Below are positions 1 through 6,945 of a stretch of DNA of 12,181 bases, one piece after another. Every line of letters begins with the position of its first letter. Position 1 is the stretch's first letter. The DNA comes from Methanobacteriota archaeon. GTDB taxonomy: Archaea > Thermoplasmatota > Thermoplasmata > RBG-16-68-12. The notes beneath the pieces are model-generated. The model had not been told where the DNA came from, ran no database searches, and saw only the letters and a program-made list of their open reading frames with translations. The stretch lies in the NCBI GenBank assembly GCA_005879065.1, contig VBLU01000072.1:1-12181 (forward strand). The letters run 5' to 3'. A program made the position numbers and the translations under genes.

Positions 1-664
1 CGCCCAGCAGCCGGAGAGCAACGCGGTCCGCGTCGCGGTGCAAGCCCTCGCCGCCGTCCTCGGAGGCGCCCAGTCCCTGCACACGAACAGCATGGACGAG
101 GCCCTCTCCCTTCCGTCGGAGAAGGCCGTGCGCCTCGCCCTGCGGACCCAGCAGATCCTCGCCCACGAGAGCGGTGTCGCGAACACGGTCGATCCTGCGG
201 GAGGATCATTCGTGATCGAGTCCCTCACGGACCGCCTCGAGTCGGACGCCGCCTCTCTGATCCGGCAGGTGGATCGGCACGGTGGCATGCTGAAGGCGAT
301 CGACTCGGGCTGGGTGCAGGGCCAGATCGCCGACTCCGCATACCGATATCAGATGGAGCTCGAGCGCGGCGAGAGGACCGTCGTTGGCGTGAACGCGTAC
401 ACGGAGGAGGGCGAGGCCATCCCGGTGCCCAAGACGAATCCGAAGTTGGCCGCCGACCGGGCCCGTGTCCTCGAAGGGTTCCGGAAGAGCCGAGACCGGA
501 AAGCGGTCGCGCGGAGCCTCGGTCGTCTCGAAGCGGTCGCCCGCGGGGACGCGAACACGATGCCCGCGATCCTCGAAGCCGTGCGGGCCAAGGCGACGCT
601 CGGGGAGATCAGCGACGTGCTTCGGTCCGTCTTTGGGACATACCGGCCGAGGCAGAACGTATGA
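1..664 (+). CDS. mcmA1: Methylmalonyl-CoA mutase, large (catalytic) subunit, C-terminal part; 5' end outside window
   Basis: This is the C-terminal 220 residues of the adenosylcobalamin-dependent mutase that interconverts (R)-methylmalonyl-CoA and succinyl-CoA. The frame is open from base 2 and has no start inside the window. The visible part opens with AQQPESNAVRVAVQALAAVL, then GGAQSLHTNSMDEAL, ALRTQQILAHESGV and NTVDPAGGS, all hallmark blocks of the TIM-barrel catalytic domain. It stops at VLRSVFGTYRPRQNV, the typical end of the stand-alone large subunit, so the B12-binding domain must be a separate small subunit, as in other archaeal mutases; it is not seen here. The codon at base 38 is an internal GTG (Val), not a start. 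The stop overlaps the epimerase start (ATGA), so the two are translationally coupled. Family call is very secure; the symbol follows archaeal usage. Confidence 0.95.
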   Translation, partial: AQQPESNAVRVAVQALAAVLGGAQSLHTNSMDEALSLPSEKAVRLALRTQQILAHESGVANTVDPAGGSFVIESLTDRLESDAASLIRQVDRHGGMLKAIDSGWVQGQIADSAYRYQMELERGERTVVGVNAYTEEGEAIPVPKTNPKLAADRARVLEGFRKSRDRKAVARSLGRLEAVARGDANTMPAILEAVRAKATLGEISDVLRSVFGTYRPRQNV

Positions 665-1092
665 TCGGCCCGGCCCACCACGTCGGCGTCGCCGTCCGGA
701 GCCTCGATGCGGCCCTCGCGGACTATCGGACCTTGGGCTTTGAAGCGGAATCCGTCGAGGACGTGCCGGCGCAGGGGGTCCGCGTGGCCTTCCTCGGGAC
801 GGGCGCGGTGCGGATCGAACTCCTCGAATCCCTCCGGCCGGACGGCGTGATCGCGCGGTTCGTCGACCGGAGCGGGGAAGGTCTGCACCATCTCGCGTTC
901 GCCGTGCAGGACATCCGGGCCGAGATGCGTCGCCTCCGAGAAAAGGGCCTTAAACTCGTGGACGCGGAGCCGCGCCCCGGTGCTCGCGGTCGGCTCGTCG
1001 CCTTCATCCACCCCCGGTCCGCGCACGGCGTGCTCCTCGAACTGGTCCAGGAGTCGGCGGGATCGGGCATCGCATCGACTCAGCAGGATTAG
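661..1092 (+). CDS. mce: Methylmalonyl-CoA epimerase
   Basis: A 143-residue single-domain enzyme of the glyoxalase/vicinal-oxygen-chelate fold. It converts (S)-methylmalonyl-CoA, the product of propionyl-CoA carboxylase, into the (R)-form used by the mutase. Two beta-alpha-beta-beta-beta modules are visible: the first starts HHVGVAVRSLDAAL (residues 6-19), the second HHLAFAVQDI (76-85). Likely metal ligands by family analogy are H7, H76 or H77, E53 in IELLES and E127 in LLELVQ. Length matches the usual 130-150. The ATG overlaps the mutase stop by four bases, so it is co-transcribed and probably coupled. A short polar tail after residue 130 is probably not part of the fold. The substrate call rests on fold plus position between mutase and carboxylase genes; a different VOC enzyme is unlikely. 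Confidence 0.93.
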   Translation: MIGPAHHVGVAVRSLDAALADYRTLGFEAESVEDVPAQGVRVAFLGTGAVRIELLESLRPDGVIARFVDRSGEGLHHLAFAVQDIRAEMRRLREKGLKLVDAEPRPGARGRLVAFIHPRSAHGVLLELVQESAGSGIASTQQD

Positions 1093-1106
1093 GCTGAATC
1101 CCGGCG

Positions 1107-1119
1107 CGAAGCTTTATGG
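1107..1119 (+). promoter_or_regulatory. Archaeal promoter (BRE + TATA) for the 7-helix membrane protein
   Basis: CGAAGCTTTATGG: a CGAA element followed by a TATA-like TTTATG. Its centre is about 29 nt before the ATG at 1145, so the transcript would begin at or next to the start codon. The same layout recurs before 2701, 6883 and 9085. Confidence 0.6.
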
Positions 1120-1144
1120 CGGCGCCTTCGGTGCGCGGCGTTCG

Positions 1145-1822
1145 ATGAGCCTGGAAGGTGCCGCCGTCTCCCTGGGTGCGACGATTGTGAGTCTGGTCTT
1201 CGCGGCCCTTGTCTTCAACCAGTGGATCTCCCGACGAAAGCCGTTCCAATTCGCGTGGTCCCTCGGCCTCGGCCTCTACGCGCTCGCGTCCTTCACCCAG
1301 TTCCTCGCCGAGGCCTACGGTTGGACCGCTTCGACGTACAAGGTGTACTACCTGGTCGCGGCCCTCCTCGTGGCCGTCCTCGGCATCGGCTCGGTCCTCC
1401 TGGTGCATCGCCGCGCCGGCATCGGGTTCGCCCTTTACACGATCGTCGTCTTCGCCGGGTTCGCGGTGGCCGTCGCCGGGGCTACCGTCAGTGCCGCGGC
1501 CCTGGCCGCCCCGATTCCCGTCGCCGGGGCCGGGATGCCGGACAACGTGCGGGTCTTTTCGTTCTTCTTCACGATCCCCGGCAGCATCGCCTTGATCGGG
1601 GTCGCGGCCTATTCCTACTGGAGGTCCCGACTCTCCTTCAACCTCTGGATCGGGATCGGGGCCTTGGTCATCGCCGGTGGCGCGTCTCTCGCGCGGTACG
1701 GAATTTCGTGGGCCCTGTATATTGGAGAGTTGGTCGGGATCGCGATCATGTTCTGGGGATTCCTCGCGAGCCAAGACCTGGCGAAGGCGAAAGCGCCTGC
1801 GGCGGCGCACATTCCCTCCTGA
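1145..1822 (+). CDS. Seven-helix integral membrane protein of unknown function
   Basis: A 225-residue protein I do not recognise. Seven hydrophobic segments are visible at roughly residues 7-27, 36-56, 66-87, 92-115, 134-157, 165-185 and 190-208. Positive charges (RRK after helix 1, HRR after helix 3, YWRSR after helix 5, and Lys residues in the tail) predict an outside N terminus and inside C terminus. No signal peptide, no large soluble domain and no catalytic motif are seen. It is not the decarboxylase beta subunit, which is much longer, and it lacks a Lys in the last helix, so it is not a rhodopsin. The ATG at 1145 is chosen because a TATA box sits 29 nt upstream; the frame is open farther left only over epimerase sequence. 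It lies inside the propionyl-CoA gene run but has its own promoter, so a functional link is only suggestive. Confidence 0.8.
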   Translation: MSLEGAAVSLGATIVSLVFAALVFNQWISRRKPFQFAWSLGLGLYALASFTQFLAEAYGWTASTYKVYYLVAALLVAVLGIGSVLLVHRRAGIGFALYTIVVFAGFAVAVAGATVSAAALAAPIPVAGAGMPDNVRVFSFFFTIPGSIALIGVAAYSYWRSRLSFNLWIGIGALVIAGGASLARYGISWALYIGELVGIAIMFWGFLASQDLAKAKAPAAAHIPS

Positions 1823-1830
1823 GCCGGGAA

Positions 1831-1840
1831 CGTTGAAATA
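1831..1840 (+). promoter_or_regulatory. Probable TATA promoter for biotin-protein ligase
   Basis: CGTTGAAATA lies in the 38-nt gap after the membrane protein. The A/T core is centred about 24 nt before the ATG at 1861, consistent with a leaderless transcript. There is no Shine-Dalgarno sequence between it and the ATG. Confidence 0.45.
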
Positions 1841-1860
1841 GCGGCCCGCGCGTCGGCTCG

Positions 1861-2628
1861 ATGTTGAAGATCGCTGAATTCCACGACCCGAATCGGAAGC
1901 TCGTGGGCCGCACCGTGTGGCATTACGACCACGTCGAGTCGACGAACGAAACCGCGAAGGAGCTCCTCGAGGAAGACCTTGAAGAGGGACTCGTCCTCTG
2001 GGCGGACCGCCAATCGGCCGGGAGAGGCCGGCAGGGCCGGGCTTGGGCGTCGCCTCCCGGCGGCTTGTATCTCTCTGCAATCCTCCGGCCGAAGGAGACG
2101 CACGCGTGGATCCTCGGCCTTCTCGTAGGCATGCCGGTCGTGAAGGCGCTCCGACATTTCGGCGTCTTCGCGGGGCTGAAGTATCCGAATGACGCGGTAT
2201 ACCAGGACCGTAAAATTGCTGGGATCTTGTCGGAAGGCGTCTACCGGCGGGAAACCTACCACGTGATCATCGGGATTGGCGTGAACACGAACGTCGATCT
2301 CGATCGATTGCCTCCGGATGTGCAGGCGACCGCGACGACGCTCAAGAGAGAAGTGAACTTGTTCGTCGCGAACGACGAGTTCCTCGACTACCTGCTGAAC
2401 CAGATCGATGACCTCTATTCCCGGTACCGGAACACGCGGATCGAGTTCCTGATCAAGGATTACCGCGGGCAGTGCACGACGATTGGCAAACGGGTCACCG
2501 CGACGACGTCGAAAGGGTCCATCACGGGCCGGGCGTACGACATCGCCCCGAACGGTGCCCTCATCATCATGGACGATGGGAACGCGAAACACGAGTTCGT
2601 GGAAGGGAGTCTCAAGGTCGTCGCCTGA
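1861..2628 (+). CDS. birA: Biotin-[acetyl/propionyl-CoA carboxylase] ligase (BirA-type, no DNA-binding domain)
   Basis: A 255-residue biotin-protein ligase that makes biotinyl-AMP and transfers biotin to the carrier lysine. The substrate is probably the carrier protein encoded at 5767-6261. Seen in order: H24-VESTN-29, the ATP/biotin loop GRGRQGRAWASPPGGLYLS (residues 54-72), KYPND (107-111), RKIAGIL (117-123, with K118 equivalent to the catalytic lysine of the family), GIGVN, and a C-terminal SH3-like segment from about residue 205. It has no N-terminal winged helix, so it should be an enzyme only and not a repressor of biotin genes. Tyr replaces the usual Trp in the K(W/Y)PND block. The position directly upstream of the carboxylase genes supports the role. 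The start has a TATA-like element at leaderless distance. Confidence 0.93.
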   Translation: MLKIAEFHDPNRKLVGRTVWHYDHVESTNETAKELLEEDLEEGLVLWADRQSAGRGRQGRAWASPPGGLYLSAILRPKETHAWILGLLVGMPVVKALRHFGVFAGLKYPNDAVYQDRKIAGILSEGVYRRETYHVIIGIGVNTNVDLDRLPPDVQATATTLKREVNLFVANDEFLDYLLNQIDDLYSRYRNTRIEFLIKDYRGQCTTIGKRVTATTSKGSITGRAYDIAPNGALIIMDDGNAKHEFVEGSLKVVA

Positions 2629-2662
2629 GACGCGAACCCAGCCGGCCTCCGCTCGTGGAGCG

Positions 2663-2676
2663 CGAAGGCTTAATGA
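2663..2676 (+). promoter_or_regulatory. Archaeal promoter (BRE + TATA) for the carboxylase genes
   Basis: CGAAGGCTTAATGA: CGAA plus a TATA-like TTAATG. The C of CGAA is 38 nt before the ATG at 2701, exactly as for the promoter before 1145. This suggests the carboxyltransferase, biotin carboxylase and carrier genes form a separate leaderless operon. Confidence 0.6.
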
Positions 2677-2700
2677 CACGCCTCCGCGTTCGGCGCGTCC

Positions 2701-4251
2701 ATGGCGGGCGATGAGCGCGTGGAAGAGCTGCGCCGGCGGAAGGCCCTCGCGAAGCTAGGTGGCGGCAAGGAGCGCACGGACGCCCAGCGCGCGAAGGGCA
2801 AGCGGACGGCCCGGGAGCGGGTCGAGCTCCTCTTGGATTCCGGGTCCTTCGTCGAGATGGACGCCTTCGTCGAGCATCGGACGACGGAGTTCGGGATGGA
2901 CCAGAAGCGCATCGCCGGGGACGGCGTCGTCACGGGCCACGGGACGATCGACGGCCGGACCGTGTTCGTGTTCTCTCAGGACTTCACCGTCTTCGGCGGG
3001 AGCCTCGGCGAGATGCACGCGAACAAGATCGTCAAGATCATGGACATGGCAATGAAGGTTGGCGCTCCGGTGATCGGCCTCAACGACAGCGGGGGCGCGC
3101 GGATCCAGGAGGGCGTCATTAGCCTCGGCGGATACGCGGAGATTTTCTACCGCAACGTCCTCGCGTCCGGCGTCGTCCCCCAAATCAGCGCGATCCTCGG
3201 ACCTTGCGCCGGCGGGGCGGTCTACAGCCCCGCCATGACCGATTTCATCATCATGGCGAAGGGCACGTCGAACATGTTCATCACCGGTCCGGGGGTCATT
3301 AAGGCGGTGACCGGGGAGTCGGTCACGTTCGAGGCGCTCGGCGGGGCGCTGACGCACGCCGAGAAGAGCGGCGTCGCGCACTTCGCGGCCGAAGACGAAG
3401 CCGAGGCCCTCCGGATCGTCCGTCGGCTCCTGAGCTACCTCCCGTCGAACAACGTGGACGATCCGCCCGTCCTCGCCGCGGAGGACGATGCGAACCGGAT
3501 GGATCCGGAGCTCGCCACCATCGTCCCGCGGGAGCCGAACAAGCCGTATGACATGCTCGAGGTGATCAAGCGTATTGTCGACCGGGGCTCCTGGTTCGAG
3601 GTCCACGGACTCTGGGCCCGCAACATCGTGGTCGGCTTCGCCCGACTCACGGGCCATCCGATCGGGATCGTCGCGAACCAGCCGAAGGTCCTCGCCGGGA
3701 CCCTCGACAATTCGTCCTCGATCAAGGCCGCGCGTTTCGTGCGGTTTTGTGACTCCTTCAACATCCCCCTCCTGACCTTCGTCGACGTCCCGGGCTTCCT
3801 GCCGGGGTCGGACCAGGAGTTCGGCGGCATCATCCGCAACGGCGCGAAGCTCCTGTTCGCCTACAGCGAGTCGACCGTCCCCAAGGTTACGATCGTCACG
3901 CGCAAAGCGTACGGGGGCGCCTACGACGTGATGTCGTCGAAGCACATCCGGGGCGACTTCAACTTCGCGTGGCCGTCCGCCGAATTGGCGGTCATGGGGC
4001 CCGAGGGGGCGGTCCAGATCATCTTCAAGAAAGAGATCGAGGAGGCCGCGGACCCCGCGAAGCGCGAGAAGGAACTCGTGAGGGAATACCGGGAGCGGTT
4101 CGCGAATCCCTACATCGCTGCCCGCATGGGTTACCTGGACGACGTCATCGAGCCCGTGGAGACGAGGCCGCGGGTGATCCATGCCTTCGCCGTGCTCCGG
4201 ACGAAGCGGGAGACGCGACCGCCAAAGAAGCACGGGAACATGCCGCTCTGA
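2701..4251 (+). CDS. pccB: Propionyl-CoA carboxylase, carboxyltransferase (beta) subunit
   Basis: A 516-residue carboxyltransferase of the biotin-dependent acyl-CoA carboxylase family. It moves the carboxyl group from biotin to propionyl-CoA to give (S)-methylmalonyl-CoA. Two crotonase-fold halves are visible. The N half has FSQDFTVFGGSLGEMHANKI and NDSGGARIQEG (S130-G131-G132-A133-R134, first oxyanion hole). The C half has PIGIVANQPKVLAGTLD, TFVDVPGFLPG and RKAYGGAYDVMSSK (G405-G406-A407, second oxyanion hole), then GPEGAV. Length is typical (510-530). The same fold serves methylmalonyl-CoA decarboxylase alpha subunits, but the linked biotin carboxylase and absence of a membrane beta subunit favour the carboxylating direction. 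In archaea, which usually lack malonyl-CoA-based fatty acid synthesis, propionyl-CoA is the likely main substrate, with acetyl-CoA not excluded. Confidence 0.94.
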   Translation: MAGDERVEELRRRKALAKLGGGKERTDAQRAKGKRTARERVELLLDSGSFVEMDAFVEHRTTEFGMDQKRIAGDGVVTGHGTIDGRTVFVFSQDFTVFGGSLGEMHANKIVKIMDMAMKVGAPVIGLNDSGGARIQEGVISLGGYAEIFYRNVLASGVVPQISAILGPCAGGAVYSPAMTDFIIMAKGTSNMFITGPGVIKAVTGESVTFEALGGALTHAEKSGVAHFAAEDEAEALRIVRRLLSYLPSNNVDDPPVLAAEDDANRMDPELATIVPREPNKPYDMLEVIKRIVDRGSWFEVHGLWARNIVVGFARLTGHPIGIVANQPKVLAGTLDNSSSIKAARFVRFCDSFNIPLLTFVDVPGFLPGSDQEFGGIIRNGAKLLFAYSESTVPKVTIVTRKAYGGAYDVMSSKHIRGDFNFAWPSAELAVMGPEGAVQIIFKKEIEEAADPAKREKELVREYRERFANPYIAARMGYLDDVIEPVETRPRVIHAFAVLRTKRETRPPKKHGNMPL

Positions 4252-4262
4252 GCCGGAGGCGC

Positions 4263-5795
4263 ATGTTCCGGCGATTGCTCATCGCGAACCGCGGCGAGAT
4301 CGCGATCCGCGTCGCCCGGACCGCCCGCGCGATGGGCATCCACTGCATCGGCGTGTACTCGGAGGCCGATCGGACCGCCCTCCACCGGACCGCGATGGAC
4401 GAGAGCGTCGAGATCGGGGGGCCCCTCCCGGTGCAGAGCTACCTGAATGCGAGCGCGATTCTACGCGCCGCCCGGGAGACCCGAGCCGACGCGATCCATC
4501 CGGGTTACGGGTTCCTCTCGGAGAAAGCGGACTTCGCGGTGCGCTGCGCGGAGGCGGGCATCGTGTTCGTCGGTCCACCGCCCGAGGCGATTGCGGTCAC
4601 GGGCGACAAGGTGTCGGCTCGTCGAGCGATGGCAGAGGCCGGCGTGCCCGTGACCGAAGGCGTCGATCGCGTCCTCCGATCCGTTGACGAGGCGCGCGAG
4701 GTCGCGGCGGAGATCGGGTATCCGGTCCTGTTCAAGGCGACCGCGGGCGGCGGGGGGATCGGCATGTCGCGCGTGGACCGACCTGAAGGCCTGGCCGAAT
4801 CGTTCGAGGCTGCGCAGTCCGTCGCAGGCGCGAACTTCGGCAACCCCGACCTGTTCCTCGAGAAGTATCTGCAGAAGGCCCGTCATGTGGAGGTGCAAGT
4901 GCTCCTCGGGGATCACGGGGCCGGGGTCGGCTTCGTCGAACGGGAGTGCAGCGTTCAGCGGCGACACCAGAAGCTCGTCGAGGAGACCCCGTCGCCTGCG
5001 ATCGGGGCCGCGGTTCGGAGGCGTCTGCAGGAGGTCGCCGTGCGCGGCCTGCAATCCCTGGGCTATCGCAACGCCGGGACGGTGGAATTCCTGTTCCACG
5101 ATCGCCGGTTCACGTTCAACGAGGTCAATGCGCGTCTCCAGGTCGAACACCCGATTACCGAAATGGTCACGGGCGTGGACCTGGTGCGGCAACAGTTGCG
5201 GGTCGCCTCCGGGGAGGGAATCGAATTCTCACAAAGCGAGATGCGCTGGAAAGGCCACGCGATCGAGTGCCGGATCAATGCCGAAGACCCGCTCCGAAAT
5301 TTCCTTCCGTCTCCCGGTCGGATCGTCGACTTTCGAGTGCCCGCCGGGAGCCAGATTCGGGTCGACGCCGGGGTGGCGGCCGGATCCATCGTCCCCGCAT
5401 TCTATGATCCGCTCATCGCGAAGCTCGTCGTTGGCGGCTCCTCCCGCGACGCGGCGGTGCGTCGGATGCTCCAGAGCGTCGACGCCTTCGAGGTTCGCGG
5501 CATCCACAGCACGCTTCCGTTCCACCGGGTCCTCCTGTCCGACCGCGATTTCATCAAGGGAAAGCTGTGGACCACGATGGTGGACGACCTCCGCCTCGTC
5601 GCGCGGATCCGAAGCCGCGGTCCGTGGGAGCAACGGATCGCGGAGATCGCCGCGGCAGTCGCCGCGAGCGGGCGACTGATGTCCGGCCCGACCGTCGACC
5701 TGATGCGGTCGAAAGCCTCGGCGTGGTCCGCGGCCGGACGACGGCAACTCCTCGCGGGAGGTGACCATGCGGTTCCGCCTCGTCGTCGATGGTGA
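4263..5795 (+). CDS. accC: Acyl-CoA (propionyl-CoA) carboxylase, biotin carboxylase subunit
   Basis: A 510-residue biotin carboxylase that uses ATP and bicarbonate to carboxylate carrier-bound biotin. Visible are the N-terminal MFRRLLIANRGEIAIRVART domain, HPGYGFLSE, the ATP-grasp lysine and glycine loop KATAGGGGIGM (K158), ERECSVQRRHQKLVEETPSP, and the metal/catalytic segment FNEVNARLQVEHPITE with E287, N289, R291 and E295, followed by the biotin-carboxylase C-terminal domain (AIECRINAEDP). Ala replaces the common Thr in N(T)RLQVEHP; otherwise the key residues are intact. About 60 extra residues follow the 450-residue core, common in archaeal subunits. The ATG at 4263 follows GGAGG at 4255-4259 with only 3 nt spacing, 11 nt after the pccB stop. 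The frame is open farther upstream only as a shadow of pccB. The 3' end overlaps the carrier gene by 29 nt. Confidence 0.94.
   Translation: MFRRLLIANRGEIAIRVARTARAMGIHCIGVYSEADRTALHRTAMDESVEIGGPLPVQSYLNASAILRAARETRADAIHPGYGFLSEKADFAVRCAEAGIVFVGPPPEAIAVTGDKVSARRAMAEAGVPVTEGVDRVLRSVDEAREVAAEIGYPVLFKATAGGGGIGMSRVDRPEGLAESFEAAQSVAGANFGNPDLFLEKYLQKARHVEVQVLLGDHGAGVGFVERECSVQRRHQKLVEETPSPAIGAAVRRRLQEVAVRGLQSLGYRNAGTVEFLFHDRRFTFNEVNARLQVEHPITEMVTGVDLVRQQLRVASGEGIEFSQSEMRWKGHAIECRINAEDPLRNFLPSPGRIVDFRVPAGSQIRVDAGVAAGSIVPAFYDPLIAKLVVGGSSRDAAVRRMLQSVDAFEVRGIHSTLPFHRVLLSDRDFIKGKLWTTMVDDLRLVARIRSRGPWEQRIAEIAAAVAASGRLMSGPTVDLMRSKASAWSAAGRRQLLAGGDHAVPPRRRW
5756..5764 (+). promoter_or_regulatory. Strong Shine-Dalgarno sequence of the biotin carrier gene
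   Basis: GGGAGGTGA inside the end of the biotin carboxylase gene is a near-perfect anti-SD match. It decides the start as ATG 5767 over the in-frame GTG at 5761, which is part of the SD itself. It suggests the carrier is translated at a high, independent rate. Confidence 0.75.
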
Positions 5796-6261
5796 CCCCC
5801 GCCGCATCGAGGTCGAGCGGGGGCCGGAAGGCATCCTGATTCGGGTCGACGGGGCCGAGTACCGTGGGAAGGTCCGCCGCGTCCACGACGGGATCGAGGT
5901 CCGCCTGGGTCCGAAATGGCGCCGCGTCCGCCTCGTCGGTCGGACCGCCTTGACCGACGATGCAACCCATGAAATCGCGATCTCGGAGATCGAGGACGAG
6001 CCCTCCGATCGGGCATTACCGACGAGGTCACGCTCGGCCCGACCGTTGCCGATCCGTGCGCCCATGCCCGGCCGCGTCGTCCGGGTCGAGGCCCGCCCCG
6101 GCGTCCAGGTCAAACGCGGAGATACCCTCCTCGTCCTGGAGGCGATGAAGATGCAGAACGAGATTGCGGCGCCTCAAGATGGAATCGTGAAGGAGGTCCG
6201 GGTCGTCGACGGCGATTCCGTCATCGCCGACCAGATCCTCGCCGTGCTCGAGGCCCATTGA
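5767..6261 (+). CDS. Biotin carboxyl carrier protein of propionyl-CoA carboxylase
   Basis: A 164-residue carrier that shuttles carboxybiotin between the biotin carboxylase and the carboxyltransferase. The C-terminal biotinyl domain (about residues 90-164) begins PIRAPMPGRVVRVEARPG and contains LEAMKMQNEI, with K128 as the biotinylated lysine, then AAPQDGIVKEV and the closing beta strand ILAVLEAH. The first 80 residues form a beta-rich basic region (FRLVVDGDPRRIEVER, YRGKVRRVHDGIEVRLG) like that before the carrier domain in other archaeal and decarboxylase gamma-type carriers. A short linker rich in Ser, Arg and Pro separates the two. The gene overlaps accC by 29 nt and is the last gene of the run. 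Its final 41 nt also lie under the convergent GTP cyclohydrolase gene. Confidence 0.92.
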   Translation: MRFRLVVDGDPRRIEVERGPEGILIRVDGAEYRGKVRRVHDGIEVRLGPKWRRVRLVGRTALTDDATHEIAISEIEDEPSDRALPTRSRSARPLPIRAPMPGRVVRVEARPGVQVKRGDTLLVLEAMKMQNEIAAPQDGIVKEVRVVDGDSVIADQILAVLEAH

Positions 6262-6883
6262 CCACCGGCGTCTCGAGCAGATGCGCGAGACGAGACTTCT
6301 TCGTCCGGAGGTAACGGATGTTCGCGGCGGTCGCCGGGACCTGGAGCGGAATGCGACTCGACACGCGCACCCCGTACGATTCGAGTTGCTCGATCTTCGC
6401 GGGGTTGTTCGTCATGAGCCGGATCGACTTCACCCCGAGGACCCGTAGGACGCAGGCCGCGCACTTGTACGTCCGGAGGTCGGCGGGGAAGCCCAGGACT
6501 CGGTTCGCGTCCACCGTGTCGAGGCCGTGGTCCTGAAGATGGTAGGCCGCGACCTTGTTCGCGATCCCGATCCCCCGGCCTTCCTGGGCCAGGTACAGGA
6601 GGGCGCCGCGGGGCGCCTTGCCGAGTTTCGTCAGCGCGGCGTCCAGCTGGGCGCCGCAGTCGCAGCGCTCGGATCCGAACACGTCCCCCGTGACGCATTC
6701 CGAGTGGAGGCGCACGAGGACATCCTCCCGTCGAGCGATTTGTCCCTTGACCAGGGCCACGTGGTCCTCGCCGGTGAAGGGACACTGGAACGCGTAGATG
6801 CGGAACGGCCCGTACCGGGTCGGGAGCCGGGCGGGCCCCACGAGCAGGATGTTGTCACACAGCTCCAGGGATTCTCGGATCAT
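6221..6883 (-). CDS. ribA: GTP cyclohydrolase II
   Basis: A 220-residue monofunctional GTP cyclohydrolase II, which opens GTP to 2,5-diamino-6-ribosylamino-4-pyrimidinone 5'-phosphate, formate and pyrophosphate, the first step of riboflavin synthesis. The zinc site is clear: HSECVTGDVFGSERCDCG with C63, C74 and C76 (C-x10-C-x-C). It is followed by YLAQEGRGIGIANKVAAYHL, the catalytic/GTP region DTVDANRVLGFPADLRTY, and VKSIRLMTNNPAKIEQLESY. There is no fused DHBP synthase domain. The start is set at ATG 6883 because a TATA box centred about 29 nt upstream would place the transcript start there; the in-frame TTG at 6898 lies too close to the TATA box. The last 41 nt overlap the end of the biotin carrier gene tail-to-tail. 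Confidence 0.95.
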   Translation of the reverse strand: MIRESLELCDNILLVGPARLPTRYGPFRIYAFQCPFTGEDHVALVKGQIARREDVLVRLHSECVTGDVFGSERCDCGAQLDAALTKLGKAPRGALLYLAQEGRGIGIANKVAAYHLQDHGLDTVDANRVLGFPADLRTYKCAACVLRVLGVKSIRLMTNNPAKIEQLESYGVRVSSRIPLQVPATAANIRYLRTKKSRLAHLLETPVVNGPRARRGSGRR

Positions 6884-6907
6884 GCGCGGGCTTCGCAACG
6901 AGGCGCG

Positions 6908-6922
6908 CTATATAAGAATTCG
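6908..6922 (-). promoter_or_regulatory. Archaeal promoter (BRE + TATA) for ribA
   Basis: On the minus strand this reads CGAATTCTTATATAG, the best TATA box in the window. The C of CGAA is 39 nt before the ribA ATG. It lies in the 62-nt gap after the DUF531-like gene, so ribA can be transcribed alone. Confidence 0.75.
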
Positions 6923-6945
6923 GCGGAGACCCACACCCTTGCCCG

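Noticed and set aside
1145..1822. Microbial rhodopsin or sodium-pumping decarboxylase beta subunit
   Set aside because: There is no Lys in the seventh helix for retinal, and the length and motifs do not fit the decarboxylase beta subunit.
2755..4233. Long minus-strand open frame (492 codons) opposite the carboxyltransferase gene
   Set aside because: It is a GC-rich antisense shadow: the translation is low-complexity, rich in Arg, Asp and Gly, and has no family motif, while the plus strand encodes an unmistakable enzyme.
6884..6898. TTG start for GTP cyclohydrolase II at 6898
   Set aside because: It lies only about 14 nt from the TATA centre, upstream of any plausible transcript start. ATG 6883 is at the distance used by neighbouring genes.
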